Shown piece by piece: positions 63,229-64,000 of a stretch of DNA of 64,000 nucleotides. The notes under the pieces were generated by a model. The model searched no databases. It saw only the letters and a program-made list of their open reading frames with translations, and was not told where the DNA came from. The position numbers and the translations under genes are program-made. The stretch's first letter is position 1; the number at the start of each line of letters is the position of its first letter. The stretch is from Gilichinskyi gelida (GTDB lineage Bacteria > Acidobacteriota > Thermoanaerobaculia > Gp7-AA8), in the NCBI GenBank assembly GCA_038040385.1, contig JBBPII010000016.1, positions 1-64,000 on the forward strand. Reading direction: 5' to 3'.

Positions 63229-64000
63229 CAGCCCGGAATGATGTTGAAGCCGAACACCCAGGTCTTCTCCGGGCGCTGGAATGGATGCGCGTAGTAGAGC
63301 TCGATGGGGATGTAGCTCAGCAGCAGGCGGACGGCGATGCCGGCGCTGACCGAAGGCACGCGCTCGTTCGTGTTGCTCTGGAAGCGGACTTTCGCGCTCT
63401 CGGCGGCGGTCCACGCCGCGCCGGCGTCGACGAAGCCGACCAGCTCAGTGGGGATGAAGCCCGACAGCAGGCCAAACTCCTTGGTTCCAAACAGCGGGAT
63501 GCGGACCTCGGCGCTGGCCACGGCGATCTTCGATCCGACCAGCCGCTCGAAGACCGGGCAGCGGCCCGGGGTCGAGCCGCACTCCGAGGCGCCGATGGAA
63601 TCGATGTCGTAGCCACGGATCAGCGAGCTCTGGCCGACGTACAGCGGCGAGATGCGCGAATCCTCGGCGTCGGTGCCGTAGCGGCCGTAGTGGATGCCGC
63701 GGACGGCGAAGGTGATGGGGCGGAAGAAGAAGTACTTGCGCCAATCGGCGAGCGCGGTCTCGAACTTCAGATCGCCGGTGAGGGCCTGGACTTCGTAGCG
63801 ATAGCGCGTCCCACGGATCGGCGAGACGAAGCCGAAGATCGAGCTGTCGCCGACGAACGCCGCGGAGCCGTGCGCGAGGTTCAGCGAGAGCGGGTTTCCG
63901 AGGCGCTGGACGGTGCGGTCGACGATGGTGTCGCCGACGATGAACACGCGCTCCAGCTCCGACTTGACCGACTGGTGCTGCATGCCGCCCGAGAACTCCA
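63225..64000 (-). CDS. BamA/Omp85-like outer-membrane beta-barrel, C-terminal part
   Basis: The frame is open to the window edge, so the gene is 5'-partial. The visible about 258 residues are the barrel end: FGFVSPIRGTRYRYEVQ, alternating strands, SSLIRGYDIDSIG (the RGY/F motif of lid loop 6), VGFVDAGAAW and a terminal strand ending IIPGW. It is a surface-antigen type barrel; whether it is BamA itself or a PD40-barrel hybrid cannot be seen. Confidence 0.85.
   Translation of the reverse strand, partial: EFSGGMQHQSVKSELERVFIVGDTIVDRTVQRLGNPLSLNLAHGSAAFVGDSSIFGFVSPIRGTRYRYEVQALTGDLKFETALADWRKYFFFRPITFAVRGIHYGRYGTDAEDSRISPLYVGQSSLIRGYDIDSIGASECGSTPGRCPVFERLVGSKIAVASAEVRIPLFGTKEFGLLSGFIPTELVGFVDAGAAWTAAESAKVRFQSNTNERVPSVSAGIAVRLLLSYIPIELYYAHPFQRPEKTWVFGFNIIPGW

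Overview
This is a GC-rich window of 64 kb, densely packed with genes and with no rRNA or tRNA that I could recognise. Lipoprotein signals, a BamA-type outer-membrane barrel at the right edge and PD40/WD40 periplasmic proteins indicate a Gram-negative bacterium. The gene mix (PD40-amidohydrolase, GlgE and TreS-Mak cluster, CstA, XdhC) and the many palindromic intergenic repeats fit a soil-type Acidobacteriota or a close relative. That placement is inference; no marker gene here settles it.

Layout. 0-7.3 kb: a decayed toxin-antitoxin (TA) locus, queA with a repeat inserted in frame, a secreted propeller-amidohydrolase and a membrane protein. 7.3-20.9 kb: ferredoxin, Lrp regulator with a DMT transporter, DUF1223, amidohydrolase, cyclase, msrB-msrA, SDR reductase, SpoIIE-type phosphatase, K+ channel, SRPBCC protein, threonine dehydratase, iron permease family protein and a lipoprotein. 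20.9-25.8 kb: cell-wall amidase with a GerMN lipoprotein, then a 420-bp gene-free stretch that looks like a regulated non-coding RNA locus, then holB-tmk and a glycosyltransferase. 25.8-34.5 kb: vapB with a frameshifted vapC, fabG, acs, purQ and purS separated by a beta-propeller gene, and cstA. 34.5-40.2 kb: an accessory stretch with TA genes, a partial gene duplication, an amidase, a DEAD-box helicase, an IS-like end and a two-gene membrane unit.

40.2-60.5 kb is an alpha-glucan/trehalose supercluster: glgE, a treS-maltokinase fusion, glgB, treZ, treY, malQ and a GH57/DUF3536 glycosidase. Together TreS, maltokinase, GlgE and GlgB can turn trehalose into branched glucan, and TreY and TreZ can turn glucan back into trehalose, so both directions are present. 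An accessory block with a TIR-CD225 (dispanin) fusion splits treZ from treY. 60.5-64 kb: a response regulator, a small DNA-binding protein, xdhC, a DinB/YfiT protein, a broken lytic transglycosylase, a minimal metallopeptidase and a partial BamA-like barrel.

Three themes cut across the window. (1) Many genes have a -10-like hexamer ending 5-7 bases before the start codon and no Shine-Dalgarno sequence, which suggests abundant leaderless mRNAs. (2) At least nine palindromic repeat types sit mostly at 3' ends of genes, and some have entered coding sequence (queA, malQ) or supply C-terminal tails. (3) Three of four TA loci keep the antitoxin but have a broken toxin.
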